Positions 27,334-38,120 are shown, counted from the stretch's first letter. The stretch: DNA of 64,000 nucleotides from Pseudoalteromonas sp. 3D05 (GCF_002723455.1 NZ_PDUS01000001.1:130991-194990), one strand, 5' to 3'. Notes: generated by a model from the sequence alone, not told the origin. Made by a program: numbers and translations.

Positions 27334-28464
27334 ATGACCGAGCAAAAAAAGATTAACTTATTAGATTTAAACCGAGATGCAATGCGTGAGCTATTTGTGT
27401 CATTCGGTGAAAAGCCGTTTCGTGGCGATCAGGTGATGAAATGGATTTATCATTTTGGCGTTGATAACTTTGACGACATGAGCAACGTAAATAAAAAGCT
27501 TAAAGAAAAGCTAAAAAACGAATGTGAAATCGTCGCGCCAGAAATCTCTGTTCGTCAGCAAGCAAGCGACGGCACCATCAAGTACGCTTTAGTACTTGAA
27601 GGTGGTCAAGAGGTTGAAGCCGTATGGATCCCAGAAAAAGAGCGTGCAACGCTGTGTGTATCATCACAAGTTGGCTGCGCCCTTGAATGTACTTTTTGTT
27701 CAACAGCTCAACAAGGCTTTAACCGTAACTTAAAAGTATCAGAAATTATTGGTCAAGTTTGGCGCGTAGCCAAAGATATCGGCCTTGATGGCAATAGCGA
27801 AAAGCGCCCTGTCACTAACGTGGTAATGATGGGTATGGGTGAGCCATTACTCAACGTTAAGAACGTAGTACCAGCAATGGAACTGATGATGGACGATTGG
27901 GGCTTTGGGTTATCTAAACGCCGCGTAACATTAAGCACCTCAGGTGTAGTACCAGCGCTTGATTTACTAAAAGAAAAAATCGACGTTGCTTTAGCGATTT
28001 CATTGCATGCGCCAGATAACGCATTACGCGATGTGCTAGTGCCAATTAATAAAAAATACCCAATTGAAGAATTTTTAGCGGCATGTCGTCGTTATATTGA
28101 TGGCTCTAAAGCTAACAAAGACGTCACTATTGAATACGTTATGCTCAATGGCGTGAACGACAGCACTGATCAAGCACACGCACTGGTTAAAACGCTTAAG
28201 GGCACACCGTCTAAAGTTAACTTAATTCCATTTAACCCGTTCCCAGGTAATGAATACACCCGTTCGAGCAACAGTCGTATAGACCGTTTTTCTAAGGTGT
28301 TACAAGCTGGCGGTATTACGTGTATTGTGCGCCGTACCCGAGGGGACGATATCGATGCAGCCTGCGGCCAGTTAGCGGGTGATGTGGTTGACCGTACCAA
28401 GCGTATGGCAAAAAAGAAAATGCGTGATGAAAATGCAATTTCGGTCAATATCCAACAAGCTTAA
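27334..28464 (+). CDS. rlmN: Dual-specificity rRNA/tRNA A2503/A37 methyltransferase
   Basis: Radical SAM enzyme of 376 residues. The cluster motif CALECTFC gives Cys115, Cys119 and Cys122 (CxxxCxxC). GMGEPLLN is the SAM-binding GGE-like block and the C-terminal [18 protein letters not shown] contains the cysteine that takes part in methyl transfer. It makes 2-methyladenosine at A2503 of 23S rRNA and A37 of certain tRNAs. First gene of the conserved rlmN-pilW-rodZ-ispG-hisS-yfgM-bamB-der order. A TACAAT -10-like element lies at 27281-27286. Confidence 0.97.
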   Translation: MTEQKKINLLDLNRDAMRELFVSFGEKPFRGDQVMKWIYHFGVDNFDDMSNVNKKLKEKLKNECEIVAPEISVRQQASDGTIKYALVLEGGQEVEAVWIPEKERATLCVSSQVGCALECTFCSTAQQGFNRNLKVSEIIGQVWRVAKDIGLDGNSEKRPVTNVVMMGMGEPLLNVKNVVPAMELMMDDWGFGLSKRRVTLSTSGVVPALDLLKEKIDVALAISLHAPDNALRDVLVPINKKYPIEEFLAACRRYIDGSKANKDVTIEYVMLNGVNDSTDQAHALVKTLKGTPSKVNLIPFNPFPGNEYTRSSNSRIDRFSKVLQAGGITCIVRRTRGDDIDAACGQLAGDVVDRTKRMAKKKMRDENAISVNIQQA

Positions 28465-28482
28465 CTAATCTAATGACTGAAA

Positions 28483-28533
28483 CACTTGTGTAATGCATTA
28501 AATTCAAAAAGTTGATGCAACACAAGTGCTTTT
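28483..28533 (+). terminator. Long hairpin between rlmN and pilW
   Basis: CACTTGTGT pairs with ACACAAGTG over nine bases, and TGCAT with ATGCA just inside it, with an AA bulge. A short T-run follows. The loop is about 23 bases. It may attenuate read-through from rlmN into pilW. Confidence 0.5.
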
Positions 28534-28575
28534 CGGTAATATAGGCTGATATGGATAATAATAAGAGATAAGGTA

Positions 28576-30510
28576 ATGCGATCTTTACTTGCTTTAGCGG
28601 CCAGTGTCATTGCGCTTAGCGGCTGTGTGACTGAAAACAGTTACGAAGGCAATGATAAACCCGTTGTCGAAAACACCATCAATAATACTGGCGCAGCGCG
28701 CACACGTATTGCACTTGCATTAGAATACCTCAATACCGGCAACAGCTCTCAGGCCAAGTATAACTTAGAACGCGCAGCCTCATTTGCGCCTGACTTGCCC
28801 GAAGTACACTACTCGTTTGCTTATTACTATCAACAAGTCGGTGAAGACAGCCTAGCAGATGATGCCTATCAAAAAGCGCTAAAAATTAATCCTAATGATC
28901 CAAATACTCGTAATAATTACGGGGTATTTTTATGTGGTATCAATGAATACGATCGCGCAACCGAACAATTTATTAAAGCCATTGAAATCCCAAGTTATAT
29001 CCGCGTCGCAGAAAGTTATGAAAACCTAGCGTTATGTGCAATTGAATTTAATGACTTTGAACAAGCTGAGAAGTACTTTCTTTCTGCAATCAAGCATAGC
29101 TCCATGCGCGCATCTTCAATTATTAGTTTGTCTGCACTGTATTACGCAAAAAGTGATTTACATAAAGCACAAGAGTTACTCACTCGGTATGAAAAATCAG
29201 GTCAGGTCTCGCCACGCTCGTTACTTTTGGATTATTTAATTGATCAACGTATGGGCCATATTGAAAAAGCCCAGACCACCGCTGCAACCATATTACAAAC
29301 GTACCCGGTGTCGAACGAAGCCGTTTTAATTCGCGAACAACGCTTAAAGCAAAGTGAATTTGAAATTCTACGATTTAAATATCGCCAAGCAAAACTCGAT
29401 GAATTTAAGTCTGAAAATTCATCTGTTATGGTGAACGCAAACCCGAAAATGCGTATCGTAAAAAAGAAAAAGGTACCTCAATTTGCAGCAGCAAAAGTAG
29501 AGCTGGCCACTAATTCGATAAAAACAACGCAAAATGACTCATCTACTCGAACAGCACAAGACGTCACCGCTTCAGTTACCAAAACACAAGTAAATAATGA
29601 AGAACCACAAAAACCGCAAACAAGCGAAGCAACGCTGATCCCTGCAAGTATTCATATCGATGACACGCCAATTGATACTAATGCAGTAATGGGTGCATTA
29701 ACCACTGTAGCCACCACTGCCCCCTTGGCTACTCAAGCAAGCGAGCCTGTTCTTGCAAAAACAAACTCCAATGCACAAGCCGTTTTGTCAGCACTATCGG
29801 TAGTAGATTCAAATAATGAGAATCAAGTGTCAACTCCCGTCTCTGATGGCTTTTTTACGTCAAAGGTCGAAAATTTGGGAGTGTCTACTGCAAAACCTAG
29901 TGTATCTAAGCCTAAGCCCAGCAAAAATGAGCCAAAGGATGGGGTTAAAATTGTGTCATTTGGCGCACCAAAAACCGAGCAAATGCTCAGTGCGCAAACA
30001 AATGTCAATGCAACACAACCGAGTAAAAGTGATTCTCAATCAGCAGGTGAGCAAGTTGAGTTTTATCAACCCGTAAAAAATGCAGCGGTTTTTGCAACGC
30101 AAAGTACCCGTACTAACCGTCAAGCAACGGTGCAATTTAATAATATTGACACGATTGACGAAGCACCACTGTTGAATTCACGACTATCTCCTCCTGCTAT
30201 TCCGTTTCATATTTTACAGGCTGGTGAAAACCTATTTAGCATTTCAGTACGATACAATGTTAGACTACAAAAATTACTCCAATGGAATGGGTTAAGAGAA
30301 TCTGATCGACTGGTCAATGGAACTAAAATTTACCTTAATGACCCCAATATATTTTATAAAATAAACGCAGGCGATACTTTGTATAGTATTGCCACAGAGC
30401 GTCGCTTGTTAATTGATCAGTTAATGCGATGGAATAAATTAAGCCCAGATATTGCTCTCAAACCTGGACATAGACTCTTACTAGTGGATCCCGAATCATA
30501 CGCATTATGA
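28576..30510 (+). CDS. pilW: PilW/PilF pilus lipoprotein fused to two LysM domains
   Basis: Protein of 644 residues, far longer than the about 250 of usual PilF/PilW. It has a lipoprotein signal (lipobox LSGC, Cys17) and then TPR repeats from about 40 to 250 (ALEYLNTGNSSQAKYNLERA, YAYYYQ-like and AYQKALKINPNDPNTRNNYG). A low-complexity Ser/Thr/Lys-rich linker covers about 290-540. Two LysM domains follow at 545-587 (HILQAGENLFSISVRYNV) and 594-637 (YKINAGDTLYSIATERRLL). PilF is the pilotin that brings the PilQ secretin to the outer membrane; LysM would add peptidoglycan binding. Position between rlmN and rodZ supports PilW identity. Its stop overlaps the rodZ start (ATGA). Confidence 0.9.
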   Translation: MRSLLALAASVIALSGCVTENSYEGNDKPVVENTINNTGAARTRIALALEYLNTGNSSQAKYNLERAASFAPDLPEVHYSFAYYYQQVGEDSLADDAYQKALKINPNDPNTRNNYGVFLCGINEYDRATEQFIKAIEIPSYIRVAESYENLALCAIEFNDFEQAEKYFLSAIKHSSMRASSIISLSALYYAKSDLHKAQELLTRYEKSGQVSPRSLLLDYLIDQRMGHIEKAQTTAATILQTYPVSNEAVLIREQRLKQSEFEILRFKYRQAKLDEFKSENSSVMVNANPKMRIVKKKKVPQFAAAKVELATNSIKTTQNDSSTRTAQDVTASVTKTQVNNEEPQKPQTSEATLIPASIHIDDTPIDTNAVMGALTTVATTAPLATQASEPVLAKTNSNAQAVLSALSVVDSNNENQVSTPVSDGFFTSKVENLGVSTAKPSVSKPKPSKNEPKDGVKIVSFGAPKTEQMLSAQTNVNATQPSKSDSQSAGEQVEFYQPVKNAAVFATQSTRTNRQATVQFNNIDTIDEAPLLNSRLSPPAIPFHILQAGENLFSISVRYNVRLQKLLQWNGLRESDRLVNGTKIYLNDPNIFYKINAGDTLYSIATERRLLIDQLMRWNKLSPDIALKPGHRLLLVDPESYAL

Positions 30511-31346
30511 ATGATGAAAATACAGAATCAACTCAACCAAGCTTAGGCCAAACATTAAAAACAGGCCGTGAAGCGGCAGGTGTTAGCCTTGAACAATTAG
30601 CTGAAAAATTAAAGCTATCGGTGTTGCAGTTGCAGCATTTAGAAAATGACGAACACCACTTACTCGGCCCTGCAACTTTTGTAAAAGGGTATGCTAAATG
30701 TTATTGCCGCGAGTTTAATTTAGACAGCGCAGCCGTAATGGCATTATTTCCTGAAAGTCAGGAAACCGTAAAAAAATCGAATATGCAGAGCTTCTCAAAG
30801 CGTACCGAAAAAGAAGCGCATGACAGTCGGCTAATGCTTGTTAGTTACATTATTTTAGCAATAGCTATTGGCTCATCAGCATTGTGGTGGTGGCAAAATT
30901 CAACCCCATTAAATCAACAAACTGTCACCAAGCCGTTGGTTGATTTGAACGTAAACGACACAGTGCAATCGCAACCTCAACCAATTAGCACTGATGACGC
31001 AGAACCAATTCAACCTGAGTTTGAAAACAACACACCTGAACAGCCAGTGCAAATGCGTGAAGAGCCAGTTTCTGAGCCAGCACAACAAGAACAAAATGGT
31101 TTAAGCACGGTTGTAATGTTGTTTAACGAAGATAGCTGGGTAGAAATACACGACGGTGAAGGCGAAAAAGTCGCTTTTGGCGTAAAAAAAGCAGGCTATG
31201 AAATGACCCTAACTGGCACGCCTCCTTTTTCAGTGGTATTAGGAAAACACCAAGTAGTTGAAATTACACTCAATGGTGAAGCCATCGATATTTCGAATTT
31301 TCCTAAGAATCGTTTAGCCAAATTTAATTTACCATTAGCAGAGTAG
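30507..31346 (+). CDS. rodZ: Cytoskeleton protein RodZ
   Basis: Protein of 279 residues. An N-terminal helix-turn-helix of the HTH_25 kind ([22 protein letters not shown]) contacts MreB, a single membrane segment lies near 112-131 ([16 protein letters not shown]), a proline/glutamine-rich linker follows, and a periplasmic DUF4115 domain is at the end ([20 protein letters not shown]). It shapes the rod cell through MreB. Four-base overlap with pilW and five-base spacing to ispG show an operon. Confidence 0.95.
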   Translation: MNDENTESTQPSLGQTLKTGREAAGVSLEQLAEKLKLSVLQLQHLENDEHHLLGPATFVKGYAKCYCREFNLDSAAVMALFPESQETVKKSNMQSFSKRTEKEAHDSRLMLVSYIILAIAIGSSALWWWQNSTPLNQQTVTKPLVDLNVNDTVQSQPQPISTDDAEPIQPEFENNTPEQPVQMREEPVSEPAQQEQNGLSTVVMLFNEDSWVEIHDGEGEKVAFGVKKAGYEMTLTGTPPFSVVLGKHQVVEITLNGEAIDISNFPKNRLAKFNLPLAE

Positions 31347-31351
31347 TCGCT

Positions 31352-32470
31352 ATGTTTTCAGAATCTCCAATCAAACGCAGAAAATCAACCCGTATCAATG
31401 TCGGAAATGTCCCTATTGGTGATGGCGCACCTATTGCTGTGCAATCTATGACCAACACAGATACCATGGATATTGATGCCACTGTAGCTCAAATTCAGGC
31501 TATACAAGATGCGGGAGCCGATATTGTCCGTGTATCCGTGCCAACCATGGCTGCCGCTGAAGCATTTAAAAGCATCAAAGAGCAGGTGACGATTCCACTT
31601 GTGACCGATATTCATTTCGATTACCGCATCGCTTTAAAAGTGGCGCAGTATGGTGCTGATTGTTTACGTATAAACCCAGGTAATATCGGCAGTGAAGAAC
31701 GTATTCGCGCTGTGGTTGATTCTGCGCGTGAACACAACATTCCGATTCGTATTGGTGTAAATGGCGGTTCTCTTGAGCGTGACTTGCAAGAGAAATACGG
31801 CGAACCAACGCCAGAAGCATTACTTGAATCAGCCATGCGCCATGTAGAGATTTTACAACGTTTGGACTTTGATCAATTCAAAATCTCAGTAAAAGCATCT
31901 GATGTATTTTTAGCCGTTGGCGCATATCGCCTGCTTGCTAAAGAAATCGACCAACCATTACATTTAGGTATTACTGAAGCCGGCGGCATGCGCTCAGGCT
32001 CAGTAAAATCGGCTGTTGGTTTGGGTATGTTACTCGCTGAGGGTATTGGTGACACATTGCGCGTATCACTAGCCGCAGATCCTGTTCAAGAGATTAAAGT
32101 CGGTTTTGATATTTTAAAATCATTACGCATCCGCTCTCGTGGTATTAACTTTATTGCTTGCCCTAGCTGTTCTCGCCAAGAGTTTGATGTTGTAAGCACC
32201 ATGAACCAACTCGAAGAGCGCCTTGAAGATATCATTGAGCCGGTCTCTGTGTCGGTGATTGGTTGTGTTGTTAACGGCCCAGGTGAAGCACTCGTTAGCG
32301 ATATTGGTTTAGCTGGTGCAAATCGTCGCTCTGGTTTATATATCAATGGCGAACGTCAAAAAGCACGTATCGACAATAATAATATTGTTGAGGAACTTGA
32401 AGGCTATGTTCGCGATTTTATCGCTAAAAAAGAACAGCAAGCCCCTATCGACGTTAAAATCGTCGAATAA
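31352..32470 (+). CDS. ispG: HMBPP synthase (4-hydroxy-3-methylbut-2-enyl-diphosphate synthase)
   Basis: Enzyme of 372 residues of the MEP isoprenoid route. The TIM-barrel part carries [15 protein letters not shown] and LRINPGNIG; the C-terminal [4Fe-4S] domain carries [11 protein letters not shown] and [10 protein letters not shown] with the three cysteine ligands. It reduces MEcPP to HMBPP. The start ATG follows five bases after rodZ. The sequence fits the bacterial two-domain form without insert. Confidence 0.97.
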   Translation: MFSESPIKRRKSTRINVGNVPIGDGAPIAVQSMTNTDTMDIDATVAQIQAIQDAGADIVRVSVPTMAAAEAFKSIKEQVTIPLVTDIHFDYRIALKVAQYGADCLRINPGNIGSEERIRAVVDSAREHNIPIRIGVNGGSLERDLQEKYGEPTPEALLESAMRHVEILQRLDFDQFKISVKASDVFLAVGAYRLLAKEIDQPLHLGITEAGGMRSGSVKSAVGLGMLLAEGIGDTLRVSLAADPVQEIKVGFDILKSLRIRSRGINFIACPSCSRQEFDVVSTMNQLEERLEDIIEPVSVSVIGCVVNGPGEALVSDIGLAGANRRSGLYINGERQKARIDNNNIVEELEGYVRDFIAKKEQQAPIDVKIVE

Positions 32471-32482
32471 AATTAATATAGT

Positions 32483-32504
32483 CGGCAAACTGGGTGGTTT
32501 GCCG
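32483..32504 (+). terminator. Hairpin between ispG and hisS
   Basis: CGGCAAAC/GTTTGCCG is a perfect 8-bp stem around TGGGTG. No T-run follows, so it is more likely a weak or Rho-aided stop, or an RNA-stabilising hairpin. Confidence 0.45.
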
Positions 32505-32517
32505 CACGCATGCCAGC

Positions 32518-32523
32518 TATAAT
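32518..32523 (+). promoter_or_regulatory. -10 element of a hisS promoter
   Basis: TATAAT lies 69 bases before the hisS start, directly after the ispG hairpin. No good -35 is seen. It suggests that hisS and the genes after it can be read apart from ispG. Confidence 0.45.
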
Positions 32524-32591
32524 AGCGGGTCAATTTTTAGCATTTTTGTTGTCGCACCCCTGTGCGCAAATACAGTTTTTAGGATTTATCA

Positions 32592-33872
32592 GTGGCAAAA
32601 CAAATTCAGGCAATACGTGGAATGAACGATTGTCTGCCGGGCGACACCCAAGTTTGGCAGAAAGTAGAAAACATTTTACGCGAGACGGTCGCATCGTTCG
32701 GTTATCAAGAAATTCGTTTTCCAATTGTAGAATCAACCGATCTTTTCAAACGCTCTATTGGTGAAGTAACCGATATCGTAGAAAAAGAAATGTACACTTT
32801 TGCAGATAACAATGGCGATAGCTTAACTCTTCGCCCAGAAGGTACTGCAGTTTGTGTACGTGCTGGTAACCAAAACGGATTACTGTATAACCAAGAGCAG
32901 CGCTTATGGTATATGGGTCCAATGTTTAGACATGAGCGTCCTCAAAAAGGCCGTTATCGTCAATTTCACCAATTTGGTCTAGAAACATTCGGTATTGCAA
33001 CACCCGATATCGACGCAGAAGTTATCTTGCTTACTGCACAACTATGGAAACAATTTGGTATCAGTGACCATGTTCGCTTAGAACTTAACTCACTGGGTTC
33101 AAATGAAGCCCGAGCACAATACCGTGATGCGCTAATTAGCTATTTAGAACAACATGTTGACGTACTAGATGAAGATTCTAAGCGTCGTATGCACTCAAAC
33201 CCATTGCGAGTGTTAGACAGCAAAAACCCTGATGTTCAAGCCATCTTAGTCGATGCACCAAAACTGTCAGAACATTTAGATGCTGAATCAAAAGAACATT
33301 TTGCAAGTTTATGTGAACGTTTAGACGCTGCAGGCGTCATATACACGGTAAATGAACGACTCGTTCGTGGTTTAGATTACTACAACCGAACTGTATTTGA
33401 GTGGGTCACTGACAGCCTAGGCGCACAAGGCACTGTTTGTGCTGGCGGCCGTTATGATGGGTTAGTTGAGCAACTAGGTGGTAAAGCATCACCTGCCGTT
33501 GGATTTGCCATGGGCCTTGAGCGATTGGTATTACTGTTACAAGCATTAGAATGTGTAGGTGACATACGCCGCAACGCTGATGTATATTTGGCAGCAATGG
33601 GTGATAAGGCTAGTATCCAAGCCCCACTAATCGCAGCTCAACTACGTGCTGATGTGCCAGGACTTAGAGTCATGGTTCACGCTGGCGGTGGTAACTTTAA
33701 AAAGCAGCTTAAACGCGCAGATAAAAGTGATGCAGTTGTGGCACTAATTATCGGTGAAGACGAATTAGAACAAGGCGTAGTGACTGTTAAATATTTACGT
33801 GAACGTAAAGAACAAGTCACCTTAGAATTAGAACAAGTTAAAACGCTTTTAGCTGAGCTAGTACAAAGCTAA
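32592..33872 (+). CDS. hisS: Histidyl-tRNA synthetase
   Basis: Class II aminoacyl-tRNA synthetase of 426 residues. Motif 1 region is near [13 protein letters not shown], motif 2 is [19 protein letters not shown], the histidine-A motif is [15 protein letters not shown], and motif 3 is [13 protein letters not shown]. The C-terminal anticodon-binding domain runs from about 330. The start is GTG with AGGA seven bases upstream; the next residues [15 protein letters not shown] match the family. It follows ispG and precedes yfgM as in many gammaproteobacteria. Confidence 0.97.
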   Translation: MAKQIQAIRGMNDCLPGDTQVWQKVENILRETVASFGYQEIRFPIVESTDLFKRSIGEVTDIVEKEMYTFADNNGDSLTLRPEGTAVCVRAGNQNGLLYNQEQRLWYMGPMFRHERPQKGRYRQFHQFGLETFGIATPDIDAEVILLTAQLWKQFGISDHVRLELNSLGSNEARAQYRDALISYLEQHVDVLDEDSKRRMHSNPLRVLDSKNPDVQAILVDAPKLSEHLDAESKEHFASLCERLDAAGVIYTVNERLVRGLDYYNRTVFEWVTDSLGAQGTVCAGGRYDGLVEQLGGKASPAVGFAMGLERLVLLLQALECVGDIRRNADVYLAAMGDKASIQAPLIAAQLRADVPGLRVMVHAGGGNFKKQLKRADKSDAVVALIIGEDELEQGVVTVKYLRERKEQVTLELEQVKTLLAELVQS

Positions 33873-33888
33873 AACATTAGAGGTAATA

Positions 33889-34509
33889 ATGGATATTTAT
33901 TCAACAGAAGAACAACAAGCAGAAGCAATTAAACGATTTTTCCGCGAAAATGGCGTATCACTCGCGCTAGGTATTGTTATCGGTTTAGGCGGTTTATACG
34001 GCTGGAAAGCATATAACCAGCACCAAATTACAACAGCAGAAAGTGCATCGGATGCTTACACTACATTAGTAGAAAGTGGTGAAGTATTAGGCGCAGCCGA
34101 TACATTTATTGCTGAAAATAAAGACTCTAATTACAGCGTACTTGCGTCATTTGTTGCAGCAAAAGAAGCGGTAGAAAAAGGTCAACTTGACGTAGCAAGT
34201 GAGAAATTAACTTGGGTTATGTCAAATGTTGATAACGCTGACTTAAAAGCAACAGCAATTACGCGTTTAGCGCGTGTACAAGTTGCTCAAAAACAATACG
34301 ATGATGCATTAGCTACATTAGACAAAACACAAAATGACGCATACAAAGCGGCTGTTGCTGAAATTAAAGGCGACATTTATTTAGCACAAGGTAACGCTGA
34401 GCAAGCACGCGTTGCTTATCAAACAGCGGCTGATGCAGGTGGCCTTGAAAACAACCCATTATTGCAAATCAAACTTGATGACTTAGCAGTAACTAGCCCA
34501 GCGGCATAA
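33889..34509 (+). CDS. yfgM: YfgM-family membrane-anchored TPR protein
   Basis: Protein of 206 residues. The typical N-terminus MDIYSTEEQQAEAIKRFFRE precedes one membrane helix (about 25-41), and a periplasmic TPR domain follows. YfgM of E. coli is an ancillary SecYEG translocon subunit working with PpiD and linked to outer-membrane protein quality control. Its place directly before bamB agrees. AGAGG is the ribosome-binding site, and nine bases separate it from bamB. Confidence 0.93.
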   Translation: MDIYSTEEQQAEAIKRFFRENGVSLALGIVIGLGGLYGWKAYNQHQITTAESASDAYTTLVESGEVLGAADTFIAENKDSNYSVLASFVAAKEAVEKGQLDVASEKLTWVMSNVDNADLKATAITRLARVQVAQKQYDDALATLDKTQNDAYKAAVAEIKGDIYLAQGNAEQARVAYQTAADAGGLENNPLLQIKLDDLAVTSPAA

Positions 34510-34518
34510 GGGGTTACC

Positions 34519-35697
34519 ATGAAAAAGTTAACAGCGGCAAGTATTGCTTTATGTATGGCGACTCTGGTTGGTTGCTCATCAAGTGATGACGAAGAAGAAC
34601 TAGTATTGCCTGAAATCGTTAATCAGTTTGAAACGAACGTTGTATGGCAAGAAAGCATTGGTGATGGGGTAGAACATTACTTTTCACGCTTAACACCAGC
34701 TATTTATAAAGATCACGTTTTTGTAGCCAGTCGTGATGGTGATATAGAAGCACTATCAGTTGAAACTGGCGATACGCTCTGGGAAACGGACGTACGTGAG
34801 AATTCTACATTTTGGCCATGGGAAAGTGATATCAGTGCCAAGTTATCTGGTGGTATACTACAAGCCTACGGTAAATTATTTGTTGGCTCAGAGCATGGGT
34901 TTTTAATTGCCCTTGATCGTGAAACCGGTGAAGTAGTATGGCGTAAAAACGTACCTGGTGAAGTACTTGCTTCTCCTGCTGCCGGTGATGGATTAATTTT
35001 TGTTAATTTAGGTTCGGGCAAACTACTTGCGCTTCATCCAGATACCGGTGAAGAGCGTTGGAGTCACGAGCAAGAAGTACCCCCATTGACACTTCGCGGT
35101 CAAAGCTCACCGACTGTGGCTAATGGCGGTGTTCTGGTTGGGCTTGAAACTGGAAAGCTAAGCGTACTTATTTCTGAAAGTGGTTATTCTGCATGGAGTG
35201 CTGAAATAGCAACGCCTAAAGGTGCATCTGAGTTTGAACGTCTTGTTGATGTTGACACTCGCCCACTTATTAGCGGCCCGTATGCCTATGCTATCGCCTA
35301 TAATGGTAACTTAGCAGCGGTTGATATTCGCTCTGGTAATGTTGTGTGGAAGCGTGAATACAGCAGCTACCGTGAAATAGCGATGGACGCTTTGACTATC
35401 TACGTTGTTGATAGCGATGGTGTTGTATACGCATTAGATAAAACCTCTGGCATTGAACGCTGGAGTCAACCAGCTCTTCGTGGTTGGTATTTGACAGGGC
35501 CTGCGGTAGCAGGGAATTATTTAGCATTAGGTGACCAAGAAGGTAACTTACACTGGCTAAATAAAGAATCAGGCGAGCTTGTATCGCGCGAAGACTTCGA
35601 CAGTTCAGGCTTTTTTGTTGAGCCAATTGTTGCAGACGATAAACTGATTTTATACACCCGAGATGGTGAAGTTAGTGCGGTAACCATACCTAACTAA
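34519..35697 (+). CDS. bamB: Outer-membrane assembly lipoprotein BamB
   Basis: Lipoprotein of 392 residues with the lipobox LVGC (Cys19) and a run of acidic residues after it. An eight-bladed beta-propeller with PQQ-like repeats follows (GDTLWETD, GEVVWRKN, GEERWSHE, GNVVWKRE, GIERWSQP). BamB is a non-essential part of the BAM complex and helps hand over nascent porins. AAGGGG lies before the ATG. It is followed by a strong terminator. Confidence 0.96.
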   Translation: MKKLTAASIALCMATLVGCSSSDDEEELVLPEIVNQFETNVVWQESIGDGVEHYFSRLTPAIYKDHVFVASRDGDIEALSVETGDTLWETDVRENSTFWPWESDISAKLSGGILQAYGKLFVGSEHGFLIALDRETGEVVWRKNVPGEVLASPAAGDGLIFVNLGSGKLLALHPDTGEERWSHEQEVPPLTLRGQSSPTVANGGVLVGLETGKLSVLISESGYSAWSAEIATPKGASEFERLVDVDTRPLISGPYAYAIAYNGNLAAVDIRSGNVVWKREYSSYREIAMDALTIYVVDSDGVVYALDKTSGIERWSQPALRGWYLTGPAVAGNYLALGDQEGNLHWLNKESGELVSREDFDSSGFFVEPIVADDKLILYTRDGEVSAVTIPN

Positions 35698-35722
35698 CAC
35701 ACTAATCTACATGTATTTTTAT

Positions 35723-35758
35723 AAGGCTTCGCACTGCGAAGCCTTTTGTTGTTTTTTA
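35723..35758 (+). terminator. Intrinsic terminator after bamB
   Basis: AAGGCTTCGC/GCGAAGCCTT is a perfect 10-bp stem with an ACT loop and a T-rich tail. der starts only 13 bp after this tail, so der must use read-through or a promoter within or upstream of this region. Confidence 0.88.
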
Positions 35759-35770
35759 AAGAGGTAGTTT

Positions 35771-37234
35771 ATGCTTCCCGTGATCGCTCTAGTTGGGCGA
35801 CCCAATGTGGGCAAATCCACATTATTTAACCGTTTAACACGTACTCGTGATGCACTCGTTGCCGATTTTCCAGGCTTAACACGAGATAGAAAATATGGCC
35901 AAGCTAACTATGATGGCTATGAATTTATCGTGGTAGACACGGGCGGTATTGATGGTTCTGAAGAAGGCATTGAAATCGAAATGGCCGATCAGTCGCTACT
36001 AGCGATTGAAGAAGCTGATATCGTATTGTTCTTGGTTGATGCCCGTGTGGGTATGACAGTTGCCGATCAAGCCATTGCAAATCACTTGCGCAAGCAAGAG
36101 AAGAAAAGCTTTGTTGTTGCCAATAAAACCGATGGTATTGATGCTGATTCAAATTGTGCAGAGTTTTACCAATTATCGTTAGGTGAAGTACACCATATTG
36201 CAGCAGCGCATGGCCGTGGTATTACATTACTGCTAGAACACACGTTACAGCCTGTGATCGCTCAGCTCAGTGCAGAGAACGATGATGGTGAAGACAGCGA
36301 TGACGAACTCATTGACTTATACTCAGAAGAAGACGGTGAAGCAGAACAACAAGCGTTTGCTGACAAACCAGTTAAATTAGCTATCATTGGTCGTCCTAAT
36401 GTAGGTAAGTCAACACTAACAAACCGCATACTCGGTGAAGAACGTGTTATTGTTTACGATATGCCAGGCACAACGCGTGACTCGGTTTATATCCCAATGA
36501 CACGAAATGACAAAGAGTACATATTAATTGATACGGCAGGCGTACGTAAACGTAAAAAAGTAAGCGATGTCGTTGAAAAGTTCTCTGTGATCAAAACACT
36601 CCAAGCGATTGAAGATTCTAACGTAGTACTTGTGGTTGTTGATGCACGCGAAGGTATTTCGGATCAAGACTTAAGCTTACTTGGTTTTGCATTGAACTCT
36701 GGTCGTTCACTGGTGATAGCCGTAAATAAATGGGATGGTCTAGACACCTACGTAAAAGATCGCATCAAATCAGAGCTTGATCGTCGTTTAGGCTTTATTG
36801 ATTTTGCACGTATTCATTTTATCTCAGCGTTACATGGTACGGGTGTTGGTCATTTATTTGAATCAATTGATGAAGCGTACGAGTCAGCGACTAAGCGTAT
36901 CAGTACTGCCATGCTACGCCGTATCATGGATATGGCACAAGCAGACCACCAGCCGCCACTTGTTCGTGGCCGTCGTGTTAAGCTTAAATATGCCCACGCC
37001 GGTGGTTATAATCCACCACGTATCGTTATTCACGGTAACCAAGTTCACGATTTACCTGATAGCTATAAACGCTACTTGATGAACTACTACCGTAAAGCGT
37101 TAAAAATTATGGGCACGCCAATCAAAATTGAATTTAGAGAAGGCGACAACCCATTTGCTGGGCGTACAAACAAAGTAACGCTTTCGCAAAAACGTAAGAT
37201 CCGCGCGTTTAGTAAAGAAAATCGTAACAAATAG
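35771..37234 (+). CDS. der: Ribosome-assembly GTPase Der (EngA)
   Basis: Double GTPase of 487 residues. P-loop GRPNVGKST occurs twice (about 8-16 and 209-217), each with DTGG/DTAG (G3) and NKTD/NKWD (G4). The acidic stretch between the domains is long ([18 protein letters not shown]), and the C-terminal KH-like domain ends in [10 protein letters not shown]. It is needed for late assembly of the 50S subunit. AGAGG precedes the ATG. Confidence 0.97.
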   Translation: MLPVIALVGRPNVGKSTLFNRLTRTRDALVADFPGLTRDRKYGQANYDGYEFIVVDTGGIDGSEEGIEIEMADQSLLAIEEADIVLFLVDARVGMTVADQAIANHLRKQEKKSFVVANKTDGIDADSNCAEFYQLSLGEVHHIAAAHGRGITLLLEHTLQPVIAQLSAENDDGEDSDDELIDLYSEEDGEAEQQAFADKPVKLAIIGRPNVGKSTLTNRILGEERVIVYDMPGTTRDSVYIPMTRNDKEYILIDTAGVRKRKKVSDVVEKFSVIKTLQAIEDSNVVLVVVDAREGISDQDLSLLGFALNSGRSLVIAVNKWDGLDTYVKDRIKSELDRRLGFIDFARIHFISALHGTGVGHLFESIDEAYESATKRISTAMLRRIMDMAQADHQPPLVRGRRVKLKYAHAGGYNPPRIVIHGNQVHDLPDSYKRYLMNYYRKALKIMGTPIKIEFREGDNPFAGRTNKVTLSQKRKIRAFSKENRNK

Positions 37235-37256
37235 TAGCGCTTTTCATACGCAATTT

Positions 37257-37291
37257 AAAAACCTTACTGAGTAAACTCGTAAGGTTTTTTT
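37257..37291 (+). terminator. Intrinsic terminator after der
   Basis: AAAAACCTTAC/GTAAGGTTTTT forms an 11-bp stem, with GAGT/ACTC adding an inner helix, and T residues follow. It closes the rlmN-der cluster. Confidence 0.9.
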
Positions 37292-37369
37292 ATGATTAAA
37301 ATTAATAGTTTAGTATTTTAATTTTCGCAAATACGCTAAAACTGTGCTTTATTTATATTTAGAAGATAA

Positions 37370-37771
37370 ATGAACATCAGTGAGCTGTATATGGAATTAA
37401 TGAGCCAAGTTATCTATGTTGATGACGTTGAAGAAACTTTAGACTTTTATTACCAAGCATTTGGCTTTGTTACTTTTTCATTAAGTGAAAACGCTGAATA
37501 TGGAGAGCTCTCTACTGGCAATATAAAAATAGCATTTGCCGCTCACCCCTACGCGCAAGCGCATTTTAAACAAGGGTATATTCGCGCACATCCAAAGCAA
37601 CCAGCACTAGGCTTTGAACTAAGGTTTAGCTGTACAAACCTGATTGAAAGTTACGATAAAGCAGTACTTGCAGGTGCCGAGCCACTTTGTTCTCCAAGTT
37701 TTAGAGAAACGCAGCATTATGCGTATGTTAGGGCAATAGAGGGGACGTTAATTTGCCTATACCAAGCCTGA
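37370..37771 (+). CDS. VOC-family (glyoxalase-like) protein
   Basis: Small protein of 133 residues of the vicinal-oxygen-chelate fold. It shows IYVDDVEETLDFYYQAFGF at the start, the GYELSTG-like strand, GFELRFSC and a C-terminal IEGTLICLY. Single VOC domains of this kind dimerise; here the C-terminal metal ligand is a glutamate (EGTLI). ATGs at 37370 and 37391 are both possible; AGAAG lies before the first. No reaction can be named. It stands alone after the der terminator. Confidence 0.78.
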   Translation: MNISELYMELMSQVIYVDDVEETLDFYYQAFGFVTFSLSENAEYGELSTGNIKIAFAAHPYAQAHFKQGYIRAHPKQPALGFELRFSCTNLIESYDKAVLAGAEPLCSPSFRETQHYAYVRAIEGTLICLYQA

Positions 37772-37883
37772 ACTGTCACCCTTCATCGAAATACCATGAA
37801 AGCTTAACCAAGTAGACATATTAGAAACACCGTTTTGTCATTAACTTTAGTTAATTTATAGCCAACTAAATAAGGAGATGACA

Positions 37884-38120
37884 ATGAACACATTACTACT
37901 GACTTTATTACTACTTAGCCCTGCTGACATCGCATTAGATAAACAGATAAAGCAACAAACCGCGCACACTTTAAAAGCACTGAACACAACTCACGAATTG
38001 CAACTAAAAGCCGAAATATCAGCGACGCTAAAAAATGCAGAGCCACTCTTTGCTATCAAGGTTAATAAACAAACCTTGGCAAAAGTACAAACAGAACAAC
38101 AGCCGCTAACACAAGAGTAA
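37884..38120 (+). CDS. Small protein with N-terminal hydrophobic segment
   Basis: Product of 78 residues. A strong AAGGAG at 37872-37877 decides for the ATG at 37884, six bases downstream; the ATG at 37878 directly abuts it and is too close. The first 15 residues are hydrophobic (TLLLTLLLLSPADIAL) and look like a signal peptide; the rest is polar and rich in Lys, Gln and Ala. No family was recognised. It lies convergent to the LysR gene of the dab system. Confidence 0.6.
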   Translation: MNTLLLTLLLLSPADIALDKQIKQQTAHTLKALNTTHELQLKAEISATLKNAEPLFAIKVNKQTLAKVQTEQQPLTQE

